Source: CAISIP01 sp031396205 (GTDB taxonomy: Bacteria > Pseudomonadota > Gammaproteobacteria > Burkholderiales > Burkholderiaceae_C). From it: 64,000 bases of DNA. Each line of letters opens with the position of its first letter. The stretch's first letter is position 1. Made by a program: the position numbers and the translations under genes. Where the stretch lies: NCBI GenBank assembly GCA_031396205.1, contig JANNKH010000022.1, positions 42,016 to 106,015 on the forward strand, read 5' to 3'. A model generated the notes under the pieces. That model was not told where the DNA came from. It was given only the letters and a program-made list of their open reading frames with translations, and searched no databases. Shown piece by piece: positions 27,968-36,110 of the stretch.

Positions 27968-28024
27968 CTACCGTCGTCGCCCGTACAGGGTTCCCAGTAG
28001 TAGTGCTAGCACGATCCGTTTCAT
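27968..28024 (-). CDS. leuL: Leucine leader peptide (attenuator)
   Basis: Eighteen-codon open frame, MKRIVLALLLGTLYGRRR then TAG, with five leucines, three in a row encoded CTA-CTA-CTG plus another CTA; CTA is rare in GC-rich genomes. The terminator follows 17 bases after the stop. Ribosome stalling at the Leu codons would leave tacgggc (27985-27979) free to pair with the terminator arm. No Shine-Dalgarno is visible; a weak promoter (ATGACC, 17 bases, TACATT) ends 6 bases before the ATG, so the leader mRNA may start very near the AUG. Read through from the ilv-pssA transcript is the alternative. Confidence 0.75.
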   Translation of the reverse strand: MKRIVLALLLGTLYGRRR

Positions 28025-28030
28025 GACTGC

Positions 28031-28059
28031 AATGTAGCACAGGAATCAGGCCCGGTCAT
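28031..28059 (-). promoter_or_regulatory. Possible leuA2 promoter
   Basis: Minus strand: -35-like ATGACC, 17-base spacer, -10-like TACATT (28036-28031). Four of six matches at each hexamer, and it overlaps only the space between pssA and the leader peptide. The predicted start would fall at the leader AUG. Confidence 0.3.
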
Positions 28060-28062
28060 GGC

Positions 28063-28875
28063 TCAATGCAATCCGCGTTCGTCGGGGTCGTTGGTCGAGG
28101 TGCTGATGACACTGGTCGGCTCGCCCTTGTAACGCCGCCACACATACACCACATAGCCGCTGACCCCATAGGCGGCAAAAAGGCCCAGCAAGGCCTTCGC
28201 CGGGTCGACGCTGATCGCGCCAATGGCCAGCGCCAGCAACACGATCACGGGGAACGGCACGCTTTTCTTGGCGCTGACATCCTTGAAGCTGTAGAACGGC
28301 ACATTGGTGACCATCGTCAGGCCCGCATACAGGGCCAGCGCGAACATGGGCCAGGCCACCTGCGGCCCCTTGACGCCGAGTTCGGCCATCACCAGGATGA
28401 ACCCCGCGACCAGCGCAGCAGCAGCGGGCGAAGGAAGTCCCTGGAAGAAACGCTTGTCCACGACCCCGGTATTCACGTTGAAGCGTGCCAGTCGCAGAGC
28501 GGCGCATGCGCAGTAGACGAAGGCGGCGATCCAGCCCCAGCGGCCCAGGCCACGCAATGCCCATTCGTACGCGATCAAGGCAGGGGCCGCGCCGAACGAC
28601 ACCATGTCGGACAAGGAGTCCATTTGCTCACCGAAGGCGCTCTGGGTATTGGTCATGCGCGCCACACGGCCATCCAGGCTGTCGAGCACCATGGCGCAAA
28701 ATACACCGATCGCAGCCATGTCGAAGCGGCCGTTCATGGCCATGACGATCGAGTAAAACCCCGCAAAAAGCGCAGCCAGCGTCACCATGTTGGGCAGGAT
28801 GTACAAGCCCTTGCGCCGTTTGCGAACGACGATGGTTTCCGTCTCCACCAATTCAGAATCCGGGCCGTCAGGCAT
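28063..28875 (-). CDS. pssA: CDP-diacylglycerol--serine O-phosphatidyltransferase
   Basis: 270 residues from ATG 28875, with GGAG 9 bases upstream; a GTG at 28914 without a good site would add 13 residues. Carries the complete CDP-alcohol phosphotransferase motif: DGRVAR (then eight residues) G, three residues, D, three residues, D, in SLDGRVARMTN...FGEQMDSLSD. About eight membrane helices. Makes phosphatidylserine, the precursor of phosphatidylethanolamine. Sits between ilvC and leuA2, a standard betaproteobacterial order. Confidence 0.93.
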   Translation of the reverse strand: MPDGPDSELVETETIVVRKRRKGLYILPNMVTLAALFAGFYSIVMAMNGRFDMAAIGVFCAMVLDSLDGRVARMTNTQSAFGEQMDSLSDMVSFGAAPALIAYEWALRGLGRWGWIAAFVYCACAALRLARFNVNTGVVDKRFFQGLPSPAAAALVAGFILVMAELGVKGPQVAWPMFALALYAGLTMVTNVPFYSFKDVSAKKSVPFPVIVLLALAIGAISVDPAKALLGLFAAYGVSGYVVYVWRRYKGEPTSVISTSTNDPDERGLH

Positions 28876-28965
28876 GTCGTGGTTCTCCAATGCGGTCACA
28901 GCGGTGGCCGGCACCCAGTGTAAGTCAGGCCCATCGGTGCAGCGGGTGCATTGACAGGCCCAACA

Positions 28966-28996
28966 AACGCAAAGGCCACGAGCGTGGCCTTCGCGT
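28966..28996 (-). terminator. Hairpin after ilvC
   Basis: Stem aaggccac / gtggcctt with a 4-base loop, extended by acgc / gcgt across single mismatched bases, 20 bases beyond the ilvC stop. A run of mixed T and G follows on the minus strand. May partly separate ilvBHC from pssA. Confidence 0.5.
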
Positions 28997-29015
28997 TGAT
29001 CACCCGCAAAGAAGA

Positions 29016-30032
29016 TCAGTTGCGCGACTGGTCAACCAGTTTGTTCTTCTTGATCCACGGCATCATCGCGCGCAGCGTCGCACCGACAGTCTCGATCTGG
29101 TGCTCTCCCATGAGCCTGCGGCGGCTAAGCAGCGTCGGTGCGCCGGCCTTGTTCTCCAGGATGAAACTCTTGGCATATTCGCCGGACTGGATGTCCTTGA
29201 GCACCTGCTTCATCACCTTCTTGGTCTGCTCGGTGATGATGCGCGGGCCGGTCACGTATTCGCCGTATTCGGCGTTGTTCGAGATCGAGTAGTTCATGTT
29301 GGCGATGCCGCCTTCATAGATCATGTCGACGATCAGCTTGAGTTCGTGCAGGCATTCGAAATAGGCCATCTCGGGCGCGTAACCGGCCTCGACCAGGGTT
29401 TCGAAACCGGCCTTGATCAATTCAACGGTGCCGCCACACAATACCGCCTGCTCGCCGAACAGGTCGGTCTCGGTCTCTTCGCGAAAGTTGGTCTCGATGA
29501 TGCCGGCCTTGCCGCCGCCATTGGCCATGGCATAGCTCAGCGCCAGTTCGCGGGTGCGACCGGACTTGTCCTGCGCAATCGCGATCAGGTGCGGCACGCC
29601 GCCACCCTGGGCGTAGGTGCCGCGCACCGTATGGCCCGGCGCCTTGGGAGCGACCATCCACACATCCAGGTCGGCGCGCGGCGTCACCAAGCCGTAGTGG
29701 ACATTGAATCCGTGGGCAAATACCAGCGAGGCACCCGACTTGATATGGGGCTCCACGTCGTTCGTGTAGACCGTTGCGATCTGCTCGTCGGGCAGCAGGA
29801 TCATGACGACATCTGCAGCCTTGACCGCTTCAGCGACCTCGGCCACCTTGAGGCCGGCCTTCTCGACCTTGGGCCAGGAGGCGCCATCCTTGCGCAGCCC
29901 GACGACGACCTTGACGCCGCTGTCGTTCAGATTTTGCGCATGGGCATGACCCTGACTGCCGTAACCGATGATGGCAACGGTCTTGCCCTTGATCAGGCTC
30001 AGGTCACAATCCTTGTCGTAATAGACTTTCAT
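29016..30032 (-). CDS. ilvC: Ketol-acid reductoisomerase (class I)
   Basis: 338 residues from ATG 30032, with AAGGAG 7 bases upstream. Rossmann motif GYGSQGHAHAQNL, catalytic-domain residues in ETNFREETETDLFGEQAVLCGG and EMAYFECLHELKLIVDMIYEGG (read in parts), and C-terminal knotted domain. Length is that of the short class I enzymes. Uses NADPH and Mg2+ to convert acetolactate and acetohydroxybutyrate to dihydroxy acids. Third gene of ilvBHC. Confidence 0.97.
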   Translation of the reverse strand: MKVYYDKDCDLSLIKGKTVAIIGYGSQGHAHAQNLNDSGVKVVVGLRKDGASWPKVEKAGLKVAEVAEAVKAADVVMILLPDEQIATVYTNDVEPHIKSGASLVFAHGFNVHYGLVTPRADLDVWMVAPKAPGHTVRGTYAQGGGVPHLIAIAQDKSGRTRELALSYAMANGGGKAGIIETNFREETETDLFGEQAVLCGGTVELIKAGFETLVEAGYAPEMAYFECLHELKLIVDMIYEGGIANMNYSISNNAEYGEYVTGPRIITEQTKKVMKQVLKDIQSGEYAKSFILENKAGAPTLLSRRRLMGEHQIETVGATLRAMMPWIKKNKLVDQSRN

Positions 30033-30055
30033 TTCGCTTCTCCTTAACTGGTAAA

Positions 30056-30547
30056 TCAAACCCGCAAAATCCGTTCGCCGCGGCCGATTCCGCTCGATCC
30101 GGTCCTCACCGTTTCCAGAATCGCACTGCGTTCGATCGCCTCGAGGAAGGCGTCGTTCTTCGACTGCACACCGGTCAACTCGATGGTGTAGCTTTTCTCG
30201 GTGACGTCGATGATTCGCCCCCGAAAAATATCGGCCATGCGTTTCATTTCCTCGCGCTCCTTGCCGACCGCGCGCACCTTGACCATCATCAGTTCGCGCT
30301 CGGTATAGGCACCTTCCGTCAAGTCAACAACCTTGACCACCTCGATCAGGCGATTCAGGTGCTTGGTGATCTGTTCGATCACATCGTCGGACCCGGTAGT
30401 CTGAATGGTCATGCGCGACAGGCTGGCGTCTTCGGTTGGCGCGACGGTCAGCGACTCGATGTTGTAGCCGCGCGCGGAAAAAAGCCCGACCACGCGGGAC
30501 AGAGCCCCTGGTGTGTTCTCGAGCAGGACGGCAATAATATGTTTCAT
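30056..30547 (-). CDS. ilvH: Acetolactate synthase small subunit
   Basis: 163 residues from ATG 30547. N-terminal ACT domain (MKHIIAVLLENTPGALSRVVGLFSARG in parts; YNIESLTVAPTED) that binds valine, and a C-terminal domain (ELMMVKVRA, RGRIIDVTEKSYTIELTG). Regulatory partner of IlvB. It follows ilvB after 141 bases and precedes ilvC by 23 bases. Confidence 0.96.
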   Translation of the reverse strand: MKHIIAVLLENTPGALSRVVGLFSARGYNIESLTVAPTEDASLSRMTIQTTGSDDVIEQITKHLNRLIEVVKVVDLTEGAYTERELMMVKVRAVGKEREEMKRMADIFRGRIIDVTEKSYTIELTGVQSKNDAFLEAIERSAILETVRTGSSGIGRGERILRV

Positions 30548-30688
30548 GATTGGATTCCTCTTTTCGCCGCCCTCCCCTGGTTGCGGTAACAACCAGACTT
30601 GGCAAGCAATAGACGCATCGACTTTGGGATAAGCGCCACACGGGCCGGCACAGGGCCGGGGGCGGGCGCCATGGCATTGGACCGGTGT

Positions 30689-32488
30689 TTACAGGTCCTC
30701 TGATCCCAGCAACATCTCGGTAATTCCCATTCCGGCCTTGACCATCGGAAACACGTTCTCGGTCGGGTCGGTACGGAAATCCATGAAGACCGTGCGGTCC
30801 TTGAGCTTGCGCGCCTCGCGCAAGGCCGGCTCGACGTCCTGCGGCTTTTCGATCAGCATGCCGACATGACCATAGGCCTCGGCCAGCTTGACGAAATTGG
30901 GCAAGGCGTCCATATAGCTGTGGCTGTAACGCCCCTCGTAATCGAGTTCCTGCCACTGGCGCACCATTCCCAGATAGCGGTTGTTCAGCGACACGATCTT
31001 GATGGGCGTGTTGTACTGCAGACAGGTCGACAACTCCTGGATGCACATCTGCACTGACCCCTCGCCGGTTACGCAGAACACTTCGCAGTCGGGCTTGGCC
31101 AGCTTGATGCCCATGGCATACGGAATGCCGACTCCCATCGTGCCCAGGCCGCCAGAGTTGATCCAGCGCCGCGGCTCGTCAAAGCGGTAATACTGCGCGG
31201 CCCACATCTGGTGCTGGCCCACGTCAGAGGTGATGTAGGTCTCGGTGTCCTTGGTCAGGCCCCACAGCGTCTGAATGACATGCTGGGGTTTGATGACGTC
31301 GCCCTTGCCCATATCGAATTTGAGGCAATCGCGTTGGCGCCATTCTTCAATGGTGCTCCACCACGCGCCCAGGGCGTCCGCATCCGGACGAAGCGCGCTC
31401 TCCCGGATCATGGCCAGCAACTCGGACAACACATCCTTGACATCTCCGACGATCGGGATGTCGACCTTGACCCGCTTGGAAATACTCGACGGGTCGATGT
31501 CGATATGGATGATCTTGCGTTCGTTCTGCGCGAAATGCTTCGGATTGCCGATCACCCGATCGTCGAATCGCGCGCCAACCGCCAGCAACACATCGCAGTT
31601 TTGCATTGCGTTGTTCGCCTCGATGGTGCCGTGCATGCCCAGCATGCCGAGAAACTTCTTGTCGCTGGCAGGGTAAGCACCCAGCCCCATCAAGGTATTG
31701 GTCACCGGATACCCCAGCATATCGACCAGCGCGCGCAGCTCGGCCGAGGCATTGCTGAGCAACACACCACCACCGGAATAAATGTACGGTCGCTTGGCCG
31801 TCAGCAGCAGTTGCAGGGCCTTGCGGATCTGCCCCCCATGGCCCTTGCGCACCGGGTTGTAGGAACGCATTTCGACGGTCTTGGGGTAGCCCGCATACGG
31901 CACCATCTTGAAGGACACATCCTTGGGAATGTCCACCACCACCGGACCCGGACGACCGGTGCGCGCAATGTGGAACGCCTTTTTCATGACGTCGGCAACG
32001 TCCCGCGCGTCCTTGACCAGAAAATTGTGCTTGACGATGGGCCGGGTGATGCCCACGGTATCGCATTCCTGGAACGCATCCAGACCGATTGCCGCAGTCG
32101 GCACCTGACCGGTGATGATCACCATCGGAATACTGTCCATGTAGGCCGTGGCAATGCCGGTCACCGCGTTGGTCACGCCTGGCCCGGAGGTGACCAGCGC
32201 TACACCGACATCGCCGGTCGCGCGGGCATAACCGTCGGCCGCATGCACCGCCGCCTGCTCGTGGCGCACCAGTACATGCTGGATGGTGTCCTGCTTGTAG
32301 AAAGCATCATAGATATGCAGCACGGCGCCACCTGGATAACCCCAGATGTACTTGACCCCTTCTGCCTGCAAGGCCTTGACCAGGATTTCGGCTCCGCGCA
32401 GCTCGAGAACGGTGGGTGCGGGCGGGCAATTGCGGGTTGCGGCACTTGCCGCTGCCGCCGAATTGATTTCGGCTTTGGAAATTTCCAT
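30689..32488 (-). CDS. ilvB: Acetolactate synthase large subunit
   Basis: 599 residues; thiamine-diphosphate enzyme. N-terminal PYR domain (AEGVKYIWGYPGGAVLHIYDAF, HEQAAVHAADGYARATG, SGPGVTNAVTGIATAYMDS in parts), central FAD-like domain, and PP domain with VTGEGSVQMCIQELST...NNRYLGMVRQW. The TPP motif reads GEG rather than the common GDG. An Ala/Pro-rich N-terminal extension of about 25 residues precedes the core. First committed enzyme of valine/isoleucine (and leucine) synthesis. No leader-peptide attenuator was found upstream. Confidence 0.95.
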   Translation of the reverse strand: MEISKAEINSAAAASAATRNCPPAPTVLELRGAEILVKALQAEGVKYIWGYPGGAVLHIYDAFYKQDTIQHVLVRHEQAAVHAADGYARATGDVGVALVTSGPGVTNAVTGIATAYMDSIPMVIITGQVPTAAIGLDAFQECDTVGITRPIVKHNFLVKDARDVADVMKKAFHIARTGRPGPVVVDIPKDVSFKMVPYAGYPKTVEMRSYNPVRKGHGGQIRKALQLLLTAKRPYIYSGGGVLLSNASAELRALVDMLGYPVTNTLMGLGAYPASDKKFLGMLGMHGTIEANNAMQNCDVLLAVGARFDDRVIGNPKHFAQNERKIIHIDIDPSSISKRVKVDIPIVGDVKDVLSELLAMIRESALRPDADALGAWWSTIEEWRQRDCLKFDMGKGDVIKPQHVIQTLWGLTKDTETYITSDVGQHQMWAAQYYRFDEPRRWINSGGLGTMGVGIPYAMGIKLAKPDCEVFCVTGEGSVQMCIQELSTCLQYNTPIKIVSLNNRYLGMVRQWQELDYEGRYSHSYMDALPNFVKLAEAYGHVGMLIEKPQDVEPALREARKLKDRTVFMDFRTDPTENVFPMVKAGMGITEMLLGSEDL

Positions 32489-32788
32489 GATGAACCTTTG
32501 CGAATTTCTCTGACGAAAGACCTTGGGTGCTCCTTCGCAAACGCTTGTGACGCCACGTCGGAACTTGAGGCCAATGCCACAGACGCAACCAATAATGCGC
32601 CAGACCTTGACCCGTTTGCCATTTGAACTGCAACCCGCATTATTGCACTGCAGCAGACCGATCGGTCAAGGCAACGGCAAATGGTGCCGCGACCAGGGTG
32701 CCATAATCGCCCGCGATGTCGGGCCCCGGCTGGCCCGACGGGATCGCGACCGTGGCTGCCCTGTCACTTTCACATTGGCATATTCCCA
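32489..32788. other. Divergent intergenic region ilvB / sigma-factor gene
   Basis: 300 bases between two divergent start codons. On the minus strand a promoter-like pair lies about 155 bases before ilvB. No Rho-independent terminator or Leu/Val/Ile-rich leader peptide with its own stop is present, unlike at leuA2. Nothing clear was found on the plus side for the sigma-factor gene. Confidence 0.5.
32639..32669 (-). promoter_or_regulatory. Possible ilvB promoter
   Basis: Minus strand TTGACC (32669-32664) and AATAAT (32644-32639) with a 19-base spacer; hexamers match 5/6 each but the spacer is long. It would give a leader of about 145 bases before ilvB. Confidence 0.3.
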
Positions 32789-33355
32789 TTGGCCACCGAA
32801 CAAGAACTGTCCGATTTCCTGAAAGGCGTTGAAAAGCGCGCGTTCAAGCGCTCGGTCTACCATGTGCGCAATGACGAATCAGCACTCGACATCGTGCAGG
32901 AGAGCATGATGAAGCTGGCGGAAAGTTATGGCGACAAGCCGGCCGCCGAACTGCCGATGCTGTTCCAGCGCATTTTGGCCAACTGCACGCTGGACTGGTT
33001 CCGACGCAGAAAAACCCGCAGCGCCTTGTTCTCCAATATGGGGGACTTCGACGTTTCGGGCGAAGATGCCGAGTTCGACCTGCTGGATGTCCTGTCTGTT
33101 GCGGATGAGTCACAGCAGACGGAAAGCGCGCTAGATGCGACACAAAGGGCCCAGACATTGCGGGGCATCGAAACTGAGATACAACTGTTACCGCCGCGTC
33201 AACGGGAAGCCTTCGTGCTGCGTTATTGGGAAGAAATGGACGTTGCCGAAACCGCTCAGGTGATGGGCTGCTCGCAAGGCAGCGTGAAGACACATTGTTC
33301 GCGTGCCGTGCAGGCACTTGCCCGGGCATTGCGCGCCAAGGGAATAACACTATGA
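32789..33355 (+). CDS. RNA polymerase sigma factor (ECF type)
   Basis: 188 residues. Homology begins at TTG 32789 (MATEQELSDFLKGVEKRAFKR); the open frame further upstream is Pro/Arg-rich with no sigma similarity, and no ATG lies closer, so TTG is the likely start despite a poor Shine-Dalgarno. Region 2: RSVYHVRNDESALDIVQESMMKLAES, with FQRILANCTLDWFRRRKTR; region 4: LLPPRQREAFVLRYWEEMDVAETAQVMGCSQGSVKTH (each in parts). Its stop overlaps the next gene (ATGA). Conserved first gene of the sigma/DUF3619/DUF3106/RDD module of betaproteobacteria. Confidence 0.88.
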   Translation: MATEQELSDFLKGVEKRAFKRSVYHVRNDESALDIVQESMMKLAESYGDKPAAELPMLFQRILANCTLDWFRRRKTRSALFSNMGDFDVSGEDAEFDLLDVLSVADESQQTESALDATQRAQTLRGIETEIQLLPPRQREAFVLRYWEEMDVAETAQVMGCSQGSVKTHCSRAVQALARALRAKGITL

Positions 33356-33789
33356 CGAATTCACATCAATACCAGGCCGAATTGTTTCAGGAGCGGCTGG
33401 GACTCAAAATCGCCGCGCGACTGGCCGATGCCAGTGAGGCCTTGCCGCATGAGGTAACCGAGCGGCTGCGCCATGCCCGCGCGCAGGCGCTGTCCAAGCG
33501 CAAGCTTCCCCTAACCGTGGCGACCGCGGTATTGCTGCAGTCCGGCGCGGGTGCGGTGCTGGGTGGTTCGCTGAACCAGGCGCCTTGGTGGCAGCGCGCG
33601 GGACTCGCGTTGCCGGCAATCGCGCTATTGCTGGGTCTTGTTGCGATCGATTCCGCCCTGGACGATCGGGTTGCGACCGACATCGCCAGGCTGGATGCGG
33701 CCTTGTTGATGGACGATCTACCGCCGGCGGCCTATGCCGACCCTGGTTTCTCGCAATTTCTCAAGCTTCACCGCGCGCCGGCGCAATAG
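33352..33789 (+). CDS. DUF3619 family protein (candidate anti-sigma factor)
   Basis: 145 residues; start overlaps the sigma-factor stop. N-terminal cytoplasmic helix-rich part (YQAELFQERLGLKIAARLADA, VTERLRHARAQALSKRK) and one strong transmembrane helix (AGLALPAIALLLGLVAI), then a short acidic tail (LLMDDLPPAAYADPGFSQFL). Function unknown. Translational coupling to a sigma factor plus a single membrane helix is the architecture of anti-sigma factors, so that role is proposed here as inference. Confidence 0.8.
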   Translation: MTNSHQYQAELFQERLGLKIAARLADASEALPHEVTERLRHARAQALSKRKLPLTVATAVLLQSGAGAVLGGSLNQAPWWQRAGLALPAIALLLGLVAIDSALDDRVATDIARLDAALLMDDLPPAAYADPGFSQFLKLHRAPAQ

Positions 33790-33803
33790 GCGGGTTGTTG
33801 ACG

Positions 33804-34463
33804 ATGACTGCATACGGCAGGCCCGTCGACGTGCCGCCGACAATGCGAAACCGGCAATGGTTACGCATGTCGCTTTTGGCATTGGCGCTGTCGATGTCCG
33901 GATGGCCGGCATTGGGCCAGACGGGCGCATCGGTGCCCAATGCACCGCAGAAGGCCCAGAATGCCGGCCCATCGAACCAACAGCCCGCCTGGAACACGCT
34001 GAGCGCAGCGCAGCAGGCCGCCTTGAGACCGCTGGCGCCAATCTGGAACGACATCAGTTCGAATCGCAAGCGCAAGTGGATCGCGCTGTCGGCCAACTAC
34101 GCCAGGTTAACGCCGGCCGAGCAGGCGACCATGCATGGGCGCATGGCCGAATGGGCATCTCTCAGCGCAGTGGATCGCAATCGGGCCCGGTTGAATTTTG
34201 CTGAAACCCGCGCCTTGTCCAGCGAAGAGAAGAAGGCGCAATGGCAGGCCTACCAGGCCTTGAGTCCGGCGCAAAAGCAGCAACTGGCGGCGCAAGCCGC
34301 CAATAGCCGTGCTGGTGGCGCCGCGCCTGCGATCACACAGCGCACGCCTGGCAAATTGGCGTCGGTTCCGATCACCCGGTCGGCCGCCGGATCCGCTTCG
34401 GACAAGCGCACCTCCACCCCCGCTGTGCGACCGGCCACAGGCTCCAGCGCCGCGGTACCCTGA
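33804..34463 (+). CDS. DUF3106 family exported protein
   Basis: 219 residues from ATG 33804; ATG 33843 would leave a cleaner signal peptide (MRNRQWLRMSLLALALSMSG). Exported, with a helix-rich core: WNTLSAAQQAALRPLAPIWN, RKRKWIALSANYARLTPAEQ, MHGRMAEWASLS, RALSSEEKKAQWQAYQALSP. The spacing of W/L and charged residues is typical of DUF3106. The C-terminal 60 residues are Ala/Pro/Thr-rich and disordered. Periplasmic; may act as a folding or stress sensor in the module, which is speculation. Confidence 0.78.
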   Translation: MTAYGRPVDVPPTMRNRQWLRMSLLALALSMSGWPALGQTGASVPNAPQKAQNAGPSNQQPAWNTLSAAQQAALRPLAPIWNDISSNRKRKWIALSANYARLTPAEQATMHGRMAEWASLSAVDRNRARLNFAETRALSSEEKKAQWQAYQALSPAQKQQLAAQAANSRAGGAAPAITQRTPGKLASVPITRSAAGSASDKRTSTPAVRPATGSSAAVP

Positions 34464-34467
34464 TCCG

Positions 34468-35007
34468 ATGCGCACGTCGCAAACCCAGCCCGACGGCCCG
34501 CAATCCAACGCCACCGAGCCACTGGCCACACCGCCCCTGCTGCGTCGCATGGCCTGCTGGCTGTATGAAGGCATGCTGATGTTCGGCGTGGTGTTCATCG
34601 CCGGTTACCTGTTCGGCACGCTCAGCCAGACCCGCAACGCGATGGACAACCGGCATGCGCTGCAAGCGTTCCTGTTCGTGGTTTTTGGCATTTATTTCAC
34701 TTGGTTCTGGGCCCGCGGACAAACCCTGGCAATGAAAACCTGGGACATTGCCGTGGTCGACCGTAACGGCAAAGGCATCTCGCAACCGCGGGCATTGGCA
34801 CGCTACCTGACCAGCTGGCTTTGGTTTTTGCCCCCGCTGGCTGCCGTCGGCCCGTTCGACCTGACCGGTGGCGAGATGACCGTCATCGTGGCAGGTTGGG
34901 TCGCAATTTGGGCACTGCTAAGCCGCTTTCACCCGCAACAACAATTCTGGCATGACGCATTGGCCGGCACGCGGCTGGTGACGCATCGGCGGCAAGCCGG
35001 TCGCTGA
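34468..35007 (+). CDS. RDD family membrane protein
   Basis: 179 residues, three to four membrane helices: LYEGMLMFGVVFIAGYLFG, ALQAFLFVVFGIYFTWFW, WLWFLPPLAAVGPF and IVAGWVAIWALL. RDD pattern: RRMACWLYEG and AMKTWDIAVVDRNGKGISQPRALARYL, with the closing FWHDALAGTRLV. Function of the family is broad (transport-like). Fourth gene of the sigma module, 4 bases after the DUF3106 stop. Confidence 0.88.
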   Translation: MRTSQTQPDGPQSNATEPLATPPLLRRMACWLYEGMLMFGVVFIAGYLFGTLSQTRNAMDNRHALQAFLFVVFGIYFTWFWARGQTLAMKTWDIAVVDRNGKGISQPRALARYLTSWLWFLPPLAAVGPFDLTGGEMTVIVAGWVAIWALLSRFHPQQQFWHDALAGTRLVTHRRQAGR

Positions 35008-35083
35008 AACCGGCCGGGCAAGCCCGTTCCCGCACCACCGATACAAGACCTTGCCCGCAATGGTGTTGCACGACAATGCCCCT

Positions 35084-35497
35084 ATGCCCCAATCCCGGAC
35101 GCCACCGACGCAAGCCACCGACAGCAACCCGCAGAAATCGCGCACCGGGCTGGCGCGCATGTGGCATGCGACGCTGTATTCGATCGCCGGTCTTCGCGCC
35201 GGCTGGAGCGAAACCGCGTTCCGGCAGGAGGCGCTGGTGGCAATGGTGCTGCTGCCGCTGAGCCTGTGGCTGGGTCAATCCTGGGTCGAACGCGCGCTGC
35301 TGTTGGGGTCGGTCCTTCTGGTGTTGATTGTCGAGTTGCTCAACTCCGGTATCGAGGCTTCCATTGACCGGGTCGGTTTGCAATGGCACCTGCTGTCCAA
35401 GCGGGCCAAGGATCTGGGCAGCGCCGCAGTGCTGCTCAGTCTGCTGTTGTGCATCGGCATTTGGGGCGGTGCGATCTGGCATCGCGTGGCGCCATGA
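35084..35497 (+). CDS. dgkA: Diacylglycerol kinase (prokaryotic DgkA)
   Basis: 137 residues from ATG 35084; ATG 35060 and TTG 35051 are in frame and no start has a good ribosome site. Three helices of the DgkA trimer fold: ALVAMVLLPLSLWLG, ALLLGSVLLVLIVELLNSGIEASIDR and AAVLLSLLLCIGIWGGAIW. Catalytic-site residues are present in RAGWSETAFRQEA and VELLNSGIEA, followed by SKRAKDLGSAAV. Phosphorylates diacylglycerol to phosphatidic acid. Stop overlaps the LOG gene (ATGA). Confidence 0.92.
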   Translation: MPQSRTPPTQATDSNPQKSRTGLARMWHATLYSIAGLRAGWSETAFRQEALVAMVLLPLSLWLGQSWVERALLLGSVLLVLIVELLNSGIEASIDRVGLQWHLLSKRAKDLGSAAVLLSLLLCIGIWGGAIWHRVAP

Positions 35498-36102
35498 CGC
35501 AACCCACGCAAAAATCCGGGCCGCCCGCGTTTTCGATTTGCGTCTACTGCGGCTCCAGGTCCGGTCAATCGCCGCAGCATGGCGATCATGCACGGGCGAC
35601 CGGGCACTGGATCGGGCGCCATGGCGGGCAACTGATCTATGGCGGTGGACATACCGGGCTGATGGGAGTCCTCGCCGACGCCACGCTGCAGGCCGGCGGC
35701 ACCGTCATCGGTGTCATTCCCACAGCATTGGTGGCGCAAGAGGTGGCCCATCGCGGCTGCACCGAACTGCATGTCGTCGAGACCATGCATGAGCGCAAGC
35801 GCATGATGGCCGAAAAGGCCGACGCGTTCCTGGCGCTCGCTGGTGGAATCGGCACCTTCGAAGAACTGTTTGAGGTGTGGACCTGGCGCCAGCTTGGTTA
35901 CCACGACAAACCCATCGGCTTGCTCAATACCGACGGGTATTACGATGGCCTGCTGGCGTTTCTGCGTGCCAGTGTGGCGCAGCAGTTCATGAACGACTGG
36001 CAAATGGGTCTGCTGCAGCAGGGCAATGACCCTGAGCTGCTTTTGCCTGCGTTGGTGCAGGCGGCGGGTCTTTCCTCAGCCAGCCGCTTGCAGGCCATCT
36101 GA
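35494..36102 (+). CDS. LOG family protein (cytokinin riboside 5'-monophosphate phosphoribohydrolase-like)
   Basis: 202 residues. Rossmann-like: FSICVYCGSRSG, HGGQLIYGGGHTGLMGVLADA, VIGVIPTALVAQEVAH, MHERKRMMAEKADAFLALAGGIGTFEELFEVWTW. The LOG motif normally reads PGGxGTxxE; here the first residue is Ala (AGGIGTFEE), while the catalytic Arg (ERKRMM) and Glu are kept. Removes ribose-5-phosphate from nucleotide monophosphates. Start overlaps dgkA. Confidence 0.88.
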   Translation: MTQPTQKSGPPAFSICVYCGSRSGQSPQHGDHARATGHWIGRHGGQLIYGGGHTGLMGVLADATLQAGGTVIGVIPTALVAQEVAHRGCTELHVVETMHERKRMMAEKADAFLALAGGIGTFEELFEVWTWRQLGYHDKPIGLLNTDGYYDGLLAFLRASVAQQFMNDWQMGLLQQGNDPELLLPALVQAAGLSSASRLQAI

Positions 36103-36110
36103 TCCAGGGC

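Noticed and set aside
32200..32640. Possible ilvB leader peptide (frame rich in Ala, Val, Leu)
   Set aside because: It has no stop codon before ilvB, runs far into the gene and is not followed by a terminator, so it does not form an attenuator.
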